From positions 1,612,001 to 1,676,000 of the forward strand of contig CAVRWL010000003.1 in NCBI GenBank assembly GCA_963724945.1: a stretch of 64,000 nt of DNA, given 5' to 3'. The DNA comes from Hyphomicrobium_A sp963724945. Lineage in GTDB: Bacteria > Pseudomonadota > Alphaproteobacteria > Rhizobiales > Hyphomicrobiaceae. Of this stretch, positions 37,453 to 45,547 are shown piece after piece. A program made the translations under genes and the position numbers. A model generated the notes under the pieces. That model searched no databases, had not been told where the DNA came from, and saw only the letters and a program-made list of their open reading frames with translations. The first letter of the stretch is position 1, and every line of letters begins with the position of its first letter.

Positions 37453-37977
37453 ATGTCTGGGGAGGCGTCGTCGGGTGGCGGTCGCGGGCAGGCACCGGCG
37501 CTTTTCGGCGCGGCGACAGTAGGGGAGCGGCGCGAATTGCCGGGCGCGGTGCTGTTCGCCTGCACCATGAACACCGTGCGCTCCGTGATGGGTGCGGCGA
37601 TCCTGCGCCATCTCGCCGGGCAGCGGTCGTACGTCCGCTCGGCCGGCGTCAAGGCCGGCGAGCCCGATCCATTCGTCACAGTCGTCATGGACGAGATCGG
37701 GATCGACGTGTCGCAGCACAGCCCGGAGACGCTGCGCGAGCTGCACGACACCTCCTTCGACCTCATCATCACGCTGTCGCCGGAGGCGCACCATCAGGCG
37801 CTCGAGCTGACCCGCACCATGGCGGTCGAGGTGGAGTACTGGCCGACGCTCGATGCCACGATGATGCTGGGGCAGGGCAGCCGCGAGCAGATCCTCGCGT
37901 ATTATCGCGGCGTGCGCGATCAGCTGTTCGACAAGATCAAGACGCGTTTCGGGTTCGAAGGAGGTCCGACGGTGTGA
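37453..37977 (+). CDS. Low-molecular-weight phosphotyrosine phosphatase/arsenate reductase-like protein
   Basis: 174 residues from ATG 37453. After 30 linker residues the LMW phosphatase loop reads VLFACTMNTVRSVMGAAIL, a C-x3-N-x2-R-S variant of the usual C-x5-R loop, followed by YVRSAGVKAGEPDPF and the acid loop EVEYWPTLDATMMLG. Such proteins follow UPF0262 in rhizobial genomes. Possible substrates are phosphotyrosine, arsenate or small phosphates; not decidable. The 3' end overlaps the convergent cyclase gene by 41 bases. Confidence 0.9.
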   Translation: MSGEASSGGGRGQAPALFGAATVGERRELPGAVLFACTMNTVRSVMGAAILRHLAGQRSYVRSAGVKAGEPDPFVTVVMDEIGIDVSQHSPETLRELHDTSFDLIITLSPEAHHQALELTRTMAVEVEYWPTLDATMMLGQGSREQILAYYRGVRDQLFDKIKTRFGFEGGPTV

Positions 37978-39334
37978 CGGGGTCGTCCTCGGTCTCATCG
38001 CCGCTCAGGGGAAGGAGATACCAGGTCTCCTGCGAGCCGAGCCCCTTGATGTCGATGGCGCCGCGCGACTCGAACGCGAACATCTCGTCGAGCCTAGCGC
38101 GGCAGGTGGGACAGACGAGGACGCGACCGGGCGTCGAGAGGCCTTCCAGACGGCTCGCCAGGTTCACGGGATCGCCCCACACGTCGTAGCTGAATTTCTT
38201 CGTGCCGATGACGCCGGCGGTGACCGGACCCGACGCCAGCCCCACGCGAATGTTGATGTTGAGGCCGGTCTCGGCGCGCAGCCGCGCGATGCAGTCGAGC
38301 ATGTCGAAGGCCATGCGCGCGAGCCGCGCGGTGTGGTCGGGGACGGGCTCGGGCAGCCCCGCCACGACCATGTAGGCGTCGCCGATGGTCTTGATCTTCT
38401 CCACGCCGTGCTGGACGGCCAGCGCGTCGAACTCGGAGACGATGCGGCTCAAGAGATCGACGGTCTGGTTGGCGCCGAGGCGGCGTGCCAGAGCCACGAA
38501 GCCGGAGATGTCGGCGAACATCACCGAGGCGTCGTCGATCGAGTCGGCGATCAAGGTCCCGGGGTTGGCCTTGAGGCGCTCGACGATGGCGTCGGGGAGC
38601 ACGTTGCGCAAGACCGCGTCGGTCTCGGCCTTGGCGCGCTCGACGAGGGTGAATGCGTACCAGACGGAGGCCGCGATTAGCACGACGGTGGTGATGGCGC
38701 CTTGCACGTAGAGCGAGTCGGCAATTTTCTGCCCGGCCGGGCCGATGCGTCCCGCCGCGGGAAACCAGAACCAGGTGCACAAATGCAGGACGAGGCCCAA
38801 GCCCACGACGCCGATGATCAGCCAGATGCGCTCCAAGCCGAAGATGACGAAGGCTGCTGCGGCGGCGATGATGTACTGCAGCTGGGTGCCGGCCTCGCGG
38901 CTGAAGAAGTCGCCGAAGCCGAGAAGTGCTGCGTACTCCGCGCCCACGATCAAGAGCCCGCCGGCGATCTCGTTGATGCGGTGCGCGAACGGCACCATGA
39001 GGACGGTGACGACCAGAATGAGATTGAGGCCGATCATCGGCGCGTAGGTGTGGAAATCCTGAATGCTCTGCTGGATGGCGTAGATCAGCGTCGTGGCCGC
39101 GATCAGGTAGGCCATCATGTTGAGGATCTTGAGCCGGCGCTTCACGTCGGGCGGGTAGCCGCTCGTGCCCGCCTGGGCGAGGCGGCTGAGGAACGTGCCC
39201 GTCCGGTGCACGAACGGGCGGTCGAGGAGAGATGCAAGACGCTTGCCTGCCCTCGCCTTCAACAGACGCAAGTACGCCACGATCGGCATTTGGCGGGCTG
39301 GGCGCATCGATCCATCTCGCAAGCCTGGCGCCAA
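37937..39334 (-). CDS. Membrane-bound class III adenylate cyclase
   Basis: Up to 465 residues. The N-terminal half has about six membrane helices (for example MMAYLIAATTLIYAIQ and MIGLNLILVVTVLMVPF); the C-terminal half is a class III cyclase domain with metal site VMFADISGFVALARRL, a lysine in VEKIKTIGDAYMVVAG, the second metal aspartate in the same motif, and SYDVWGDPVNLASRLEGL. The Lys and Asp at the base-selecting positions point to ATP rather than GTP. The C-terminus has CPTCRARL, which is unusual. Start may be ATG 39334 or 39307. It lies 49 bases after the Crp-type gene in the same direction. Confidence 0.92.
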   Translation of the reverse strand: MAPGLRDGSMRPARQMPIVAYLRLLKARAGKRLASLLDRPFVHRTGTFLSRLAQAGTSGYPPDVKRRLKILNMMAYLIAATTLIYAIQQSIQDFHTYAPMIGLNLILVVTVLMVPFAHRINEIAGGLLIVGAEYAALLGFGDFFSREAGTQLQYIIAAAAAFVIFGLERIWLIIGVVGLGLVLHLCTWFWFPAAGRIGPAGQKIADSLYVQGAITTVVLIAASVWYAFTLVERAKAETDAVLRNVLPDAIVERLKANPGTLIADSIDDASVMFADISGFVALARRLGANQTVDLLSRIVSEFDALAVQHGVEKIKTIGDAYMVVAGLPEPVPDHTARLARMAFDMLDCIARLRAETGLNINIRVGLASGPVTAGVIGTKKFSYDVWGDPVNLASRLEGLSTPGRVLVCPTCRARLDEMFAFESRGAIDIKGLGSQETWYLLPLSGDETEDDPVTPSDLLRTRNAS

Positions 39335-39382
39335 TCTTAGCGCAGGGCGAGGCCCGGGGCTAAGGGCGCCCCTCCTCGGGCC

Positions 39383-40081
39383 TCATTCGGAGCCGGCAAT
39401 CATCTGCAACTCCTCGATGTCGCAGATGAAACGCCCATCGCTGCGCTCCAGCGCGCCGCTCGATTCCAGAAGCGAGAGCGCCGTGTTGACCTTGGGGCGG
39501 CTCGCGCCAATGAGCAAGGCGAGCTCGCTCTGGGACATGGGCAGGTCGACCGTGACACGGCCCTCCTCGCTGCCGGGGGACTTTTGCCGCGCCGCAGCGA
39601 GGAAGAAGCGGGCGAGCCGACCTTCGATCGGGTAGAGAGCGATGGCCTCGAGCTGCTGGTCCGCCTCGCGCAAGCGCGAGCACAGGAAGCGGATCGCCGC
39701 CTCGCCCACGACGGGCCGCGTGTCCACGAGGCGTTTGAAGGCCGGCTTGGAGAGGCTCAGCGCCGTGACCTTGCCGACGGCGGTCGCGTCGGCGCTGCGC
39801 GGGCCGCCGTCGAGCATGGCGATCTCGCCGAAGATGGCGCCCGGCTCAGCGTGCGCGAACGACAGCTCACGACCCTCGGCCGTGAGCACGGAGAGGCGCA
39901 CGCGTCCATTGGCGACGAGGTAGATCTCGCGGCCCGCGTCGCCGCGCGCGAAGATGACCTGACTCGGCTCGAAGGCAACCTCGCGCATCTCGTCGCCCAC
40001 CGCGCGCCGGTCCGCCTCGTCGAGCGAGCCGAACAGCTGGGTGCGCCCCAGAAGATCGACGATGGCGGTCTTGGCAATCAT
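39383..40081 (-). CDS. Crp/Fnr-family transcription regulator
   Basis: 232 residues. Cyclic-nucleotide-binding domain (about 10-130: VIFARGDAGREIYLVANGRV, then EPGAIFGEIAMLDGGPRSAD, the phosphate-binding cassette with G-E-I-A and R-S-A) followed by a winged helix (about 160-225: VTVDLPMSQSELALLIGASR, PKVNTALSLLESSGAL). The cassette pattern fits cAMP binding, and an adenylate cyclase gene follows. No N-terminal cysteines, so not an oxygen-sensing Fnr. Start ATG 40081. Likely regulates its own operon and others. Confidence 0.93.
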   Translation of the reverse strand: MIAKTAIVDLLGRTQLFGSLDEADRRAVGDEMREVAFEPSQVIFARGDAGREIYLVANGRVRLSVLTAEGRELSFAHAEPGAIFGEIAMLDGGPRSADATAVGKVTALSLSKPAFKRLVDTRPVVGEAAIRFLCSRLREADQQLEAIALYPIEGRLARFFLAAARQKSPGSEEGRVTVDLPMSQSELALLIGASRPKVNTALSLLESSGALERSDGRFICDIEELQMIAGSE

Positions 40082-40146
40082 GGTGGAACCCTGTCTCACG
40101 CAGTCGCCGGCCCGATCTAGCCTGCAGCTAACTAGCCCGCATAACG

Positions 40147-40161
40147 TGTGCCATGGCAACG
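40147..40161. promoter_or_regulatory. Palindrome upstream of the Crp-type gene
   Basis: A perfect 10-base palindrome TGCCATGGCA (40149-40158), extending with one mismatch to GTGTGCCATGGCAAC, lies 68 bases upstream of the crp start and 215 bases upstream of maf. The spacing of TGTG and CAAC arms recalls Crp-family operators, but it is a short match. The rest of the 291-base gap shows nothing else. Confidence 0.3.
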
Positions 40162-40372
40162 ACGGATTGACCACTTGCTTTTGCGGGCGGCCCTTTGCAT
40201 TGTCTCGGGCGCGCAAAGGCCGCGGCCGGCGCCACACCTTTGCCGCCCCAGAGGGTCATGTTTCACCGGCTATTGCGGCGCTCGGCCTCGTCTTTTGCCG
40301 GCACCGTCAGCGAGTGCGTTTCATGCACAAGTCGTCCACCTCCGATGCTGCTTCCTCCCAGGTGATCTCTCC

Positions 40373-41113
40373 ATGACCGCAAAGGCCGCCTTCTTGACCG
40401 CGTTGAGTCGCACCGACCGGCCGCGCCGGGAGACGCTGCGCCGCGAGCTCGCTCGGGTTACGAGCCGCAACGAGGCAAGTGCGCGCCCGACGCTGGTTCT
40501 CGCCAGCGCGAGCCCTCGCCGGCTGCGGCTCCTCGCCCAGGTCGGCGTCGAGCCCGACGCGTTGCGGCCGACAACGATCGACGAGTCGGCGCGGCGGGGC
40601 GAGATGCCGCGCGCGTACGCAGGGCGGCTTGCGCGCGCCAAGGCGGAGGCCGCGCGCGATCAGATCGCCAACGACAAGGACATCGCCGCAGCCTACGTGC
40701 TCGCCGCCGATACGGTGGTGGCGGTCGGCCGCCGCATTCTCATGAAGCCGTCGAACATCGAGGAGGCGGCACGCTGCCTGCAGCTCTTGTCGGGGCGCGC
40801 GCATCGGGTGCTGACCAGCATCTGCCTCGTCACGCCCGACGACCGCGTGCGCCACAAGATCGTCGACACGCGCGTGCGCTTCAAGCATCTGTCGCGCGAG
40901 GAGATCGAGGCCTACATCGCGTCGCGAGAATGGCGCGGCAAAGCCGGTGGCTACGCGATCCAAGGCCTCGCCGGATGCTTCGTGCAGAAGCTCATCGGCT
41001 CCTATACGAGTGTTGTCGGCCTGCCGCTGACCGAGGTCGTGGCTCTTCTGGTGAGCGAGGGCTTTCCCATCCATTTCGCTTGGGTCAGAGCCGCCGAGCT
41101 CGATCCGAGCTGA
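40373..41113 (+). CDS. maf: Maf-like nucleotide pyrophosphatase
   Basis: 246 residues. LVLASASPRRLRLLAQVGVE near residue 40 is the Maf nucleotide-binding loop; TIDESARRGEMPRAYAGRLA, VLAADTVVAVGRRIL and GRAHRVLTSICLVTP follow, then WRGKAGGYAIQGLAGCFVQK. These hydrolyse non-canonical or pyrimidine nucleoside triphosphates, cleaning the pool and influencing septation. The N-terminus is about 35 residues longer than typical. Start ATG 40373; an internal GTG near the SPRR motif is possible. yacG follows 18 bases later, the usual pair. Confidence 0.93.
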   Translation: MTAKAAFLTALSRTDRPRRETLRRELARVTSRNEASARPTLVLASASPRRLRLLAQVGVEPDALRPTTIDESARRGEMPRAYAGRLARAKAEAARDQIANDKDIAAAYVLAADTVVAVGRRILMKPSNIEEAARCLQLLSGRAHRVLTSICLVTPDDRVRHKIVDTRVRFKHLSREEIEAYIASREWRGKAGGYAIQGLAGCFVQKLIGSYTSVVGLPLTEVVALLVSEGFPIHFAWVRAAELDPS

Positions 41114-41131
41114 GCGTTTGAGCCGGAAAGC

Positions 41132-41383
41132 ATGGCGAGCAAGCAATCCCAAAAGCCGCAAGCGAGCCGCGGACGCTGCCCGATCTGCACCGCGCCCACC
41201 GAGACGGCGTATCGGCCGTTCTGCTCGAGCCGCTGCCGCGACGTCGATCTATCGCGTTGGCTGCGGGGCGCCTATGCCATTCCCGGCGGCCAGGCGGCGG
41301 CGGACGAGGACGGCGAGGACAGCGCCGCTCGGCACGCGCCGCCGGGTGGCGCCAATGACTCCGGCGATGACGATTGCGATTGA
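41132..41383 (+). CDS. yacG: DNA gyrase inhibitor YacG family zinc protein
   Basis: 83 residues. The zinc finger reads CPICTAPTETAYRPFCSSRC with ligands Cys16, Cys19, Cys31 and Cys35, followed by the conserved RDVDLSRWLRGAYAIPG. YacG binds gyrase and limits its activity in E. coli; here the extra Asp/Glu-rich C-terminus is typical of alphaproteobacteria. Cotranscribed with maf. Confidence 0.95.
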   Translation: MASKQSQKPQASRGRCPICTAPTETAYRPFCSSRCRDVDLSRWLRGAYAIPGGQAAADEDGEDSAARHAPPGGANDSGDDDCD

Positions 41384-41423
41384 TGCTGGCCCTTTCGCAC
41401 GCGGTGTGCGGCTCGCTGGCCCC

Positions 41424-41452
41424 TGGACAGGGGCAGGGGGCGTCTCTATAAC
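41424..41452 (+). promoter_or_regulatory. Promoter for tRNA-Phe
   Basis: TGGACA at 41424-41429 and TATAAC at 41447-41452 with a 17-base spacer, a good housekeeping sigma-type pair. Transcription would begin near 41459, about 30 bases before the tRNA. Confidence 0.65.
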
Positions 41453-41488
41453 GGCCGGGCTTTGGCGCATGGACACGCCAAGGTGCAA

Positions 41489-41564
41489 GCCCAGGTAGCT
41501 CAGTTGGTAGAGCACGTGACTGAAAATCACGGTGTCGGTGGTTCGATTCCGCCCCTGGGCACCA
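41489..41564 (+). tRNA. tRNA-Phe (GAA)
   Basis: 76 bases folding as a standard cloverleaf: acceptor GCCCAGG/CCTGGGC, D arm GCTC...GAGC, anticodon arm CGTGA/TCACG with loop CTGAAAA (anticodon GAA), T arm GGTGG/CCGCC with TTCGATT, and encoded CCA at 41562-41564. Stands alone between yacG and the metallophosphoesterase. Confidence 0.97.
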
Positions 41565-41614
41565 TTGCCCAACAAGCCTCCTGAAAATCGCCGGCGGATG
41601 CGCAGGTTCGGCAA

Positions 41615-41633
41615 AAATCTGCAGAGCAGATTT
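41615..41633. terminator. Possible terminator after tRNA-Phe
   Basis: Perfect 8-bp stem AAATCTGC/GCAGATTT with loop AGA. On the + strand only a short T tail (3 bases) follows; on the - strand five T. It may end the tRNA transcript. Confidence 0.4.
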
Positions 41634-41790
41634 GGCAATAGCGTTCCGCTTTTGCCTTCCCACGCGCTCCTTCTTTCTGCAGTCTGGTGTGTCAAACTCG
41701 CGATCGGCTCGAGGCTCGCTCTTCCTCGATGAGCTGCGCCAGACCGAGAAGTGCACGCCAACGAAGCATTGCGACGGACGAGGGCCCGAG

Positions 41791-42768
41791 GTGGACAGCA
41801 ACGAACTGCACCTTCTTGAGCAACGTCTCGGGCGCCTGCACGTCAGGCAGCGCTTGGGCGTGGAGAAGGACCACGAAGCTCAGATCTTCGGTCAGGGGCT
41901 GAATTTCTTCCACATCGAGAACTCTGCGCTATCGGCTCTTGCCATCGAATATACGCTCAAAATGACCGGCTTGTTCTGGCGCGGCCGCAGCAATGCCGAG
42001 CAAGTCGAGGTGCGACGCAACCACGTGAAGGTCAGAGACCTACCCGACGCGTTCGATGGCTTCTCGATACTTCACCTCAGCGATCTGCACTGTGACATGA
42101 GTGAGCCCGCTATGAAGCGGGTGGCGGAGCTTCTGCCGACCCTGAGCTACGACATTTGTGTGCTCACCGGAGATTTCCGGGGCGCAACATTCGGGTCCTT
42201 CGATGCCGCGCTCGCGACCATGACCGATCTCTGCGCCAAGATACGAAGCCCGGTCTACGGGGTTCTCGGGAACCACGATTCAATTCGCATGGTGCCCAGG
42301 CTGGAAAACGTCGGGATCAGGATGCTCGTGAACGAGGCGGAGACAATCGAGCGTAGCGGTCAGAATATCTACCTTGCAGGCGTCGACGATGCTCACTTTT
42401 ATCGTGCCGACAACCTTGAGAAGGCTGCGGCCCCGATCCCACTTGATGCATTTTCCATCCTGCTTTCGCATACCCCTGAGATTTACCGGCAAGCCGCTCA
42501 CGCCGGCTTCGACTTGCTGTTGAGCGGGCACACACATGGCGGCCAGATCTGCCTTCCCGGGGGCATCCCCATGACGCTCGATGCAGCTCTGCCGCGGCGA
42601 TTGGGGGCAGGAGCGTGGATGCACCACACCATGCACGGCTACACGTCCGTCGGGGCGGGATCGTCCGTGGTGCCCGTGCGCTTCAATTGTCCGCCCGAAA
42701 TTACCCTGCATCACCTCGAAAAATTGAGAGAACGGCCTAATAGGGCTGCTTGCGGATATGCATCTTGA
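41791..42768 (+). CDS. YaeI-type metallophosphoesterase
   Basis: About 325 residues. Calcineurin-like fold with ILHLSDLHCDM, CVLTGDFRG, VLGNHDSIRM, an ILLSHTPEIYRQAAHAGFDL segment and LSGHTHGGQICLPGG: all five metal-binding motifs are present. Homology begins before the catalytic domain, with VEKDHEAQIFGQGLNFFHIE, so I set the start at GTG 41791 rather than the internal ATG at 41960. Relatives act at the membrane on lipid or nucleotide phosphoesters. Convergent with the CarS-like gene, overlapping by 32 bases. Confidence 0.85.
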   Translation: MDSNELHLLEQRLGRLHVRQRLGVEKDHEAQIFGQGLNFFHIENSALSALAIEYTLKMTGLFWRGRSNAEQVEVRRNHVKVRDLPDAFDGFSILHLSDLHCDMSEPAMKRVAELLPTLSYDICVLTGDFRGATFGSFDAALATMTDLCAKIRSPVYGVLGNHDSIRMVPRLENVGIRMLVNEAETIERSGQNIYLAGVDDAHFYRADNLEKAAAPIPLDAFSILLSHTPEIYRQAAHAGFDLLLSGHTHGGQICLPGGIPMTLDAALPRRLGAGAWMHHTMHGYTSVGAGSSVVPVRFNCPPEITLHHLEKLRERPNRAACGYAS

Positions 42769-43225
42769 AGAGAAGACGCGATAAGAGCAGTCCTCCGACG
42801 GAAAACAAGGCAACAACCAAGATCACATCGGCAACAGTGAGCGCCAAGAGGCTCTTGCAAACGAGGGCTGGGAGCAGCGACTCTGGGATCTGATCGAGGC
42901 CCAGAGCCTTGCTGCTCGCAGGATAGCCCATCCTGCGCTTCACAAAGCTTGAAGAAAGATCGCCAGCCATGGCCGCGAGCCCGATGAGAAAACCTGTGGT
43001 CCACGCGATGCCGAACACCGGCGCGCATGCGGAGGCAGCAATCACGGCGACGATGATGCCGCGTATCGTCTTCGAGGATCCAAATAGGGGGTGCCCGTCA
43101 ATGAAGGCCTTACCCGCGTCGAGGGGGTAGGCAAGAAATCTTCCAAACAGCTTCTCTGCGATGACCGGCGTGCCGTTGGCGACGGCCAGCAGTAGGACGA
43201 ACTCAAATATGAGCTGGAGCTGCAT
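42737..43225 (-). CDS. CDP-archaeol synthase (CarS)-like membrane protein
   Basis: 162 residues, ATG at 43225. Family PF01864-like: FVLLLAVANGTPVIAEKLFG, then YPLDAGKAFIDGHPLFGSSK with the D-G-x-x-x-G-x-x-K signature, then AAMAGDLSSSFVKRRMGYPA, and LGLDQIPESLLPALVCK. Four to five membrane helices. In archaea this family makes CDP-archaeol; bacterial members probably act on other prenyl or lipid phosphates. The function here is inferred. Confidence 0.8.
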   Translation of the reverse strand: MQLQLIFEFVLLLAVANGTPVIAEKLFGRFLAYPLDAGKAFIDGHPLFGSSKTIRGIIVAVIAASACAPVFGIAWTTGFLIGLAAMAGDLSSSFVKRRMGYPASSKALGLDQIPESLLPALVCKSLLALTVADVILVVALFSVGGLLLSRLLFKMHIRKQPY

Positions 43226-43419
43226 CGGCCCGTCAACTCGAGGTGCCGCACGTGCGCGTTTGCAGTCGATCGTTACTTCCCGAAAGCGGTTGTGTCTATG
43301 ACGATGGAGCCGCGCGGGGAGCCCGTCAGTGGGTGCGGATGCCGAGGTCGGTGAAACTCGCTCCTTCGTTTGCGGTCGGGGCTCGGATTCTGTAGGAAGC
43401 GCGCTCGCCAGAGCGAAAT

Positions 43420-43902
43420 ATGCGCACGCTGGGAAACATGGGACGCCTTGCACTCATCGCGGCGCTGAGCATCGCCACCGCCGGCGCCGTCGCCGCCAGC
43501 GAGCGGCCGAGCGGCGCGTCCTATGCTCCAGGGTTGGGAGAGTTCATGGCCGCCACCCAGGTGCGGCACGCAAAGCTCTGGTTCGCAGGCAGGGCGAGAA
43601 ACTGGCCGCTTGCCGAATTCGAGCTCCATGAAATCAACGAAGGGCTCGAGCACGCGGCGAAGCTCCATCCGACGTTGAAGGACATACCCGTGGCGGCCAT
43701 GATCAAGTCGAACTTGGACGACCCGCTTGCGGATCTAGCGAAAGCGATCGCGGCCAAGAACAGGAGCCAGTTCACGCGCGCATTCGACAAGCTGACAGCC
43801 GGCTGCAATGCCTGCCACACGGCGGCCGCGCACGCATTCATCAAAATTCGGCGCCCGACCGTTCCTCCGGTGCCCAACCAGCAGTTCTCACCCGCCAGAT
43901 AG
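43420..43902 (+). CDS. Periplasmic cytochrome c'-like protein
   Basis: 160 residues. Signal peptide MGRLALIAALSIATAGAVAA, mature helical protein with HAKLWFAGRARNWPLAEFEL and one heme-binding motif CNACH at residues 129-133 followed by TAAAHAF, close to the C-terminus as in class II cytochromes. Likely a monoheme electron carrier or heme sensor. Its stop is 15 bases before the RND-tail repeat at 43917. Confidence 0.82.
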   Translation: MRTLGNMGRLALIAALSIATAGAVAASERPSGASYAPGLGEFMAATQVRHAKLWFAGRARNWPLAEFELHEINEGLEHAAKLHPTLKDIPVAAMIKSNLDDPLADLAKAIAAKNRSQFTRAFDKLTAGCNACHTAAAHAFIKIRRPTVPPVPNQQFSPAR

Positions 43903-43916
43903 ACGAGCCTCGCAGG

Positions 43917-44003
43917 TCATTCCGCCGCGGAAGCCGCATCCTCGCGCGCTGGCGCCGCGCCGCGGCCCTTACGCTCGATGAGCCCGCGGATCACCGCGTA
44001 GAT
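43917..44003 (-). pseudogene. Relic of an RND transporter C-terminus (diverged copy of 47046-47131)
   Basis: The - strand reads AVIRGLIERKGRGAAPARED followed by AASAAE and a stop, closely matching the end of the full RND gene (VVIRGLIERKVRGGAPARKD, AASAAE). Over about 85 bases I count about 90% identity, with scattered substitutions, same orientation. Nothing upstream of it matches the transporter. It therefore marks either a deleted second RND gene or one end of an insertion or duplication event enclosing the radical SAM cassette. Confidence 0.8.
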
Positions 44004-44392
44004 CCGCGCTCGGTGATAACCCAGGTGCAAGTACGGCAAATCGAGTTGCCGTATTCAAGATGCCAGCGGCAGTTTGGTCGGATTGGGCACTGCGGTAGCG
44101 CGGTCGCCGTCTCCTGCGTCAACAGGTCCGGAGCGCGCTCCTGCAGGATTTTGGCGACGCCACATCGTTCGCCATCCCATTTCTCGCAGCCGCACTTCAA
44201 GCAGGGCGAGGAAAAGCGAAAGCGTTGTTCGGGGGGGCGTCCTTCGTTGGCCACTTCGACGAACTTGGCATCGACCTCGACGCGTTGCGCGAGGAAATCG
44301 ATGCGCCCTTGCGCATTCACGACGCCAAGTAGGATGTTGCCCTCTGTGCAACGCGAGCTAGGGCATAGAACGGGAGCGCTGGTTTTGGACAT
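43991..44392 (-). CDS. Cysteine-rich protein next to the radical SAM cassette
   Basis: 133 residues. Cysteines occur in groups: CPSSRC at the N-terminus, CLKCGCEKWDGERCG in the middle, and CPIRPNC, then CRTC near the end. Such spacing suggests metal or Fe-S binding. I recognise no family. ATG at 44392; ribosome site weak. Its last residues are encoded inside the RND-tail repeat, so the present C-terminus may be created by the junction. Oriented with the DUF1843 genes, 136 bases downstream of them; possible partner of the radical SAM enzyme. Confidence 0.6.
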   Translation of the reverse strand: MSKTSAPVLCPSSRCTEGNILLGVVNAQGRIDFLAQRVEVDAKFVEVANEGRPPEQRFRFSSPCLKCGCEKWDGERCGVAKILQERAPDLLTQETATALPQCPIRPNCRWHLEYGNSICRTCTWVITERGSTR

Positions 44393-44528
44393 CGGATAGG
44401 ACTCGCGGCACGCCTCCCCCTGTCACATCTGATCTCCGGCCCGAGAGGTGAACCTTTCGGCCGTGGCGCCCGCGATCGTGCGGACCATCGATCAGTGGCG
44501 CGACGGATCTCGGCCCTGATGCCACCCC

Positions 44529-44975
44529 CTACTTCAGGCTGCGCGCGGCGATGGTAATGCCCGCGGTATGCCCGCCGGTGCCCGAGCCGAATGCTTTGAT
44601 CTGCGAGAGTGGTGACGCGACCATGTCACCGCCCTTGTCGATCTTGGCGATTTCCGCCATCACAGCCTTTTGCAACGCTTGCTCTATTTCCCCTTTCACC
44701 TTGTCCGACAGCGCGAGGCCATCGATTTGCGCCACGAGCCGCTCAACTGCGGGTACGGGCGCCGCCTTGGCGTCGCCCCTGCGCGCGATCTCGGTTTCCA
44801 GATCACGCAGGGCAGCCACAAGATCGCCTTGCGTGTTGATGATGGCCTTCGCTTGGTCGCGCAGCATGACGAGCTTGTCGGTTGGTGTCTGTTCTTTTTT
44901 CTTCGTGGACAACGCGTCGCCGATGGCGACGCCGTAAAGCGCCACCATTCCGCCTTCAGAAGACTCCTGAGCCAT
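44529..44975 (-). CDS. DUF1843-type GDL-motif protein, second copy (candidate modified peptide)
   Basis: 148 residues, ATG 44975, GGAGG seven bases upstream. N-terminal half is DUF1843-like: GGMVALYGVAIGDAL, then AKAIINTQGDLVAALRDLET with the Gly-Asp-Leu motif at 50-52. The C-terminal 35 residues, GGDMVASPLSQIKAFGSGTG then GHTAGI, are nearly the same as in the partner at 44998-45453. No cysteine, no signal peptide. It lies 22 bases after the partner in the same direction, and the radical SAM gene faces away across a shared promoter region. Being a maturase substrate is inferred from context and motif. Confidence 0.75.
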   Translation of the reverse strand: MAQESSEGGMVALYGVAIGDALSTKKKEQTPTDKLVMLRDQAKAIINTQGDLVAALRDLETEIARRGDAKAAPVPAVERLVAQIDGLALSDKVKGEIEQALQKAVMAEIAKIDKGGDMVASPLSQIKAFGSGTGGHTAGITIAARSLK

Positions 44976-44997
44976 AACATCGCCTCCGCACTGGTGG

Positions 44998-45453
44998 TTA
45001 GCGCCCGAAATCGGGCGGACGGCCAATCATGCCTGCGGTCGCGCCGCCCAAACCGGCGCCGTATGATCTAATCTGTGAGAGCGGCGTGACCACGAGATCG
45101 CCGCCCGCGTCATGGCGAGCCAGCACGGTCTTCACGGTCTCGTTGACGACGGCTTCAAGCCGCTGCTTGGCGTCGGGCGCAATTGGCAGGCCGTGAACGT
45201 CCACAACGAACCGCTCACCGGGCGTCGGCTGCAGCGAGGCGAACTTTGCACCGGCGGGACCGCCCCGATCGGCAATTTCCTTGTCGAGCGCCGTGAGTGC
45301 GGAGACGAGATCGCCTTGCGCGTCGACGATCGCTTTCGCGTGCGAGCGCAGCGCGAGCAGTTCGTCGATGGTGGCGCCGCTGCGAGCGATCGCATTGCCG
45401 ATGGCGACGCCATACACCATCACCGTGCCGCCTTGAGCGCCTTTTTCCGCCAT
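44998..45453 (-). CDS. DUF1843-type GDL-motif protein, first copy (candidate modified peptide)
   Basis: 151 residues, ATG at 45453 with GGAGG five bases upstream. GGTVMVYGVAIGNAI opens the DUF1843-like part and AKAIVDAQGDLVSALTALDK has the GDL motif (47-49); a second GDL occurs at 118-120 in AGGDLVVTPLSQIRSYGAGL followed by GGATAGM. The conserved C-terminal block (GGD-x-V-x-x-PLSQI then Gly-rich) is the strongest candidate for a modified core. Family known from small proteins often multiplied near each other; the link to a radical SAM enzyme is by adjacency and by the GDL motif. Confidence 0.78.
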   Translation of the reverse strand: MAEKGAQGGTVMVYGVAIGNAIARSGATIDELLALRSHAKAIVDAQGDLVSALTALDKEIADRGGPAGAKFASLQPTPGERFVVDVHGLPIAPDAKQRLEAVVNETVKTVLARHDAGGDLVVTPLSQIRSYGAGLGGATAGMIGRPPDFGR

Positions 45454-45547
45454 CGTTGCCTCCTTGGCTGTATGCAACCACAAGTTAATATACTAAATAT
45501 ATACACGTCAACATTGTGCTCGGAAGAATTGCAGGACAACGTTCGAT
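45454..45547. promoter_or_regulatory. AT-rich divergent promoter region of the DUF1843/radical SAM cassette
   Basis: The 94-base gap contains an AT-rich core at about 45484-45505 that stands out against 60-65% GC surroundings. It holds TATACT on the + strand and, on the - strand, TTGACG followed by AT-rich sequence. Exact -35/-10 pairs are not certain, but both transcripts must start here. Confidence 0.5.

Noticed and set aside
41419..41434. Hairpin GCCCCT/AGGGGC as terminator of yacG
   Set aside because: No T run follows and it overlaps the -35 element of a better tRNA promoter call.
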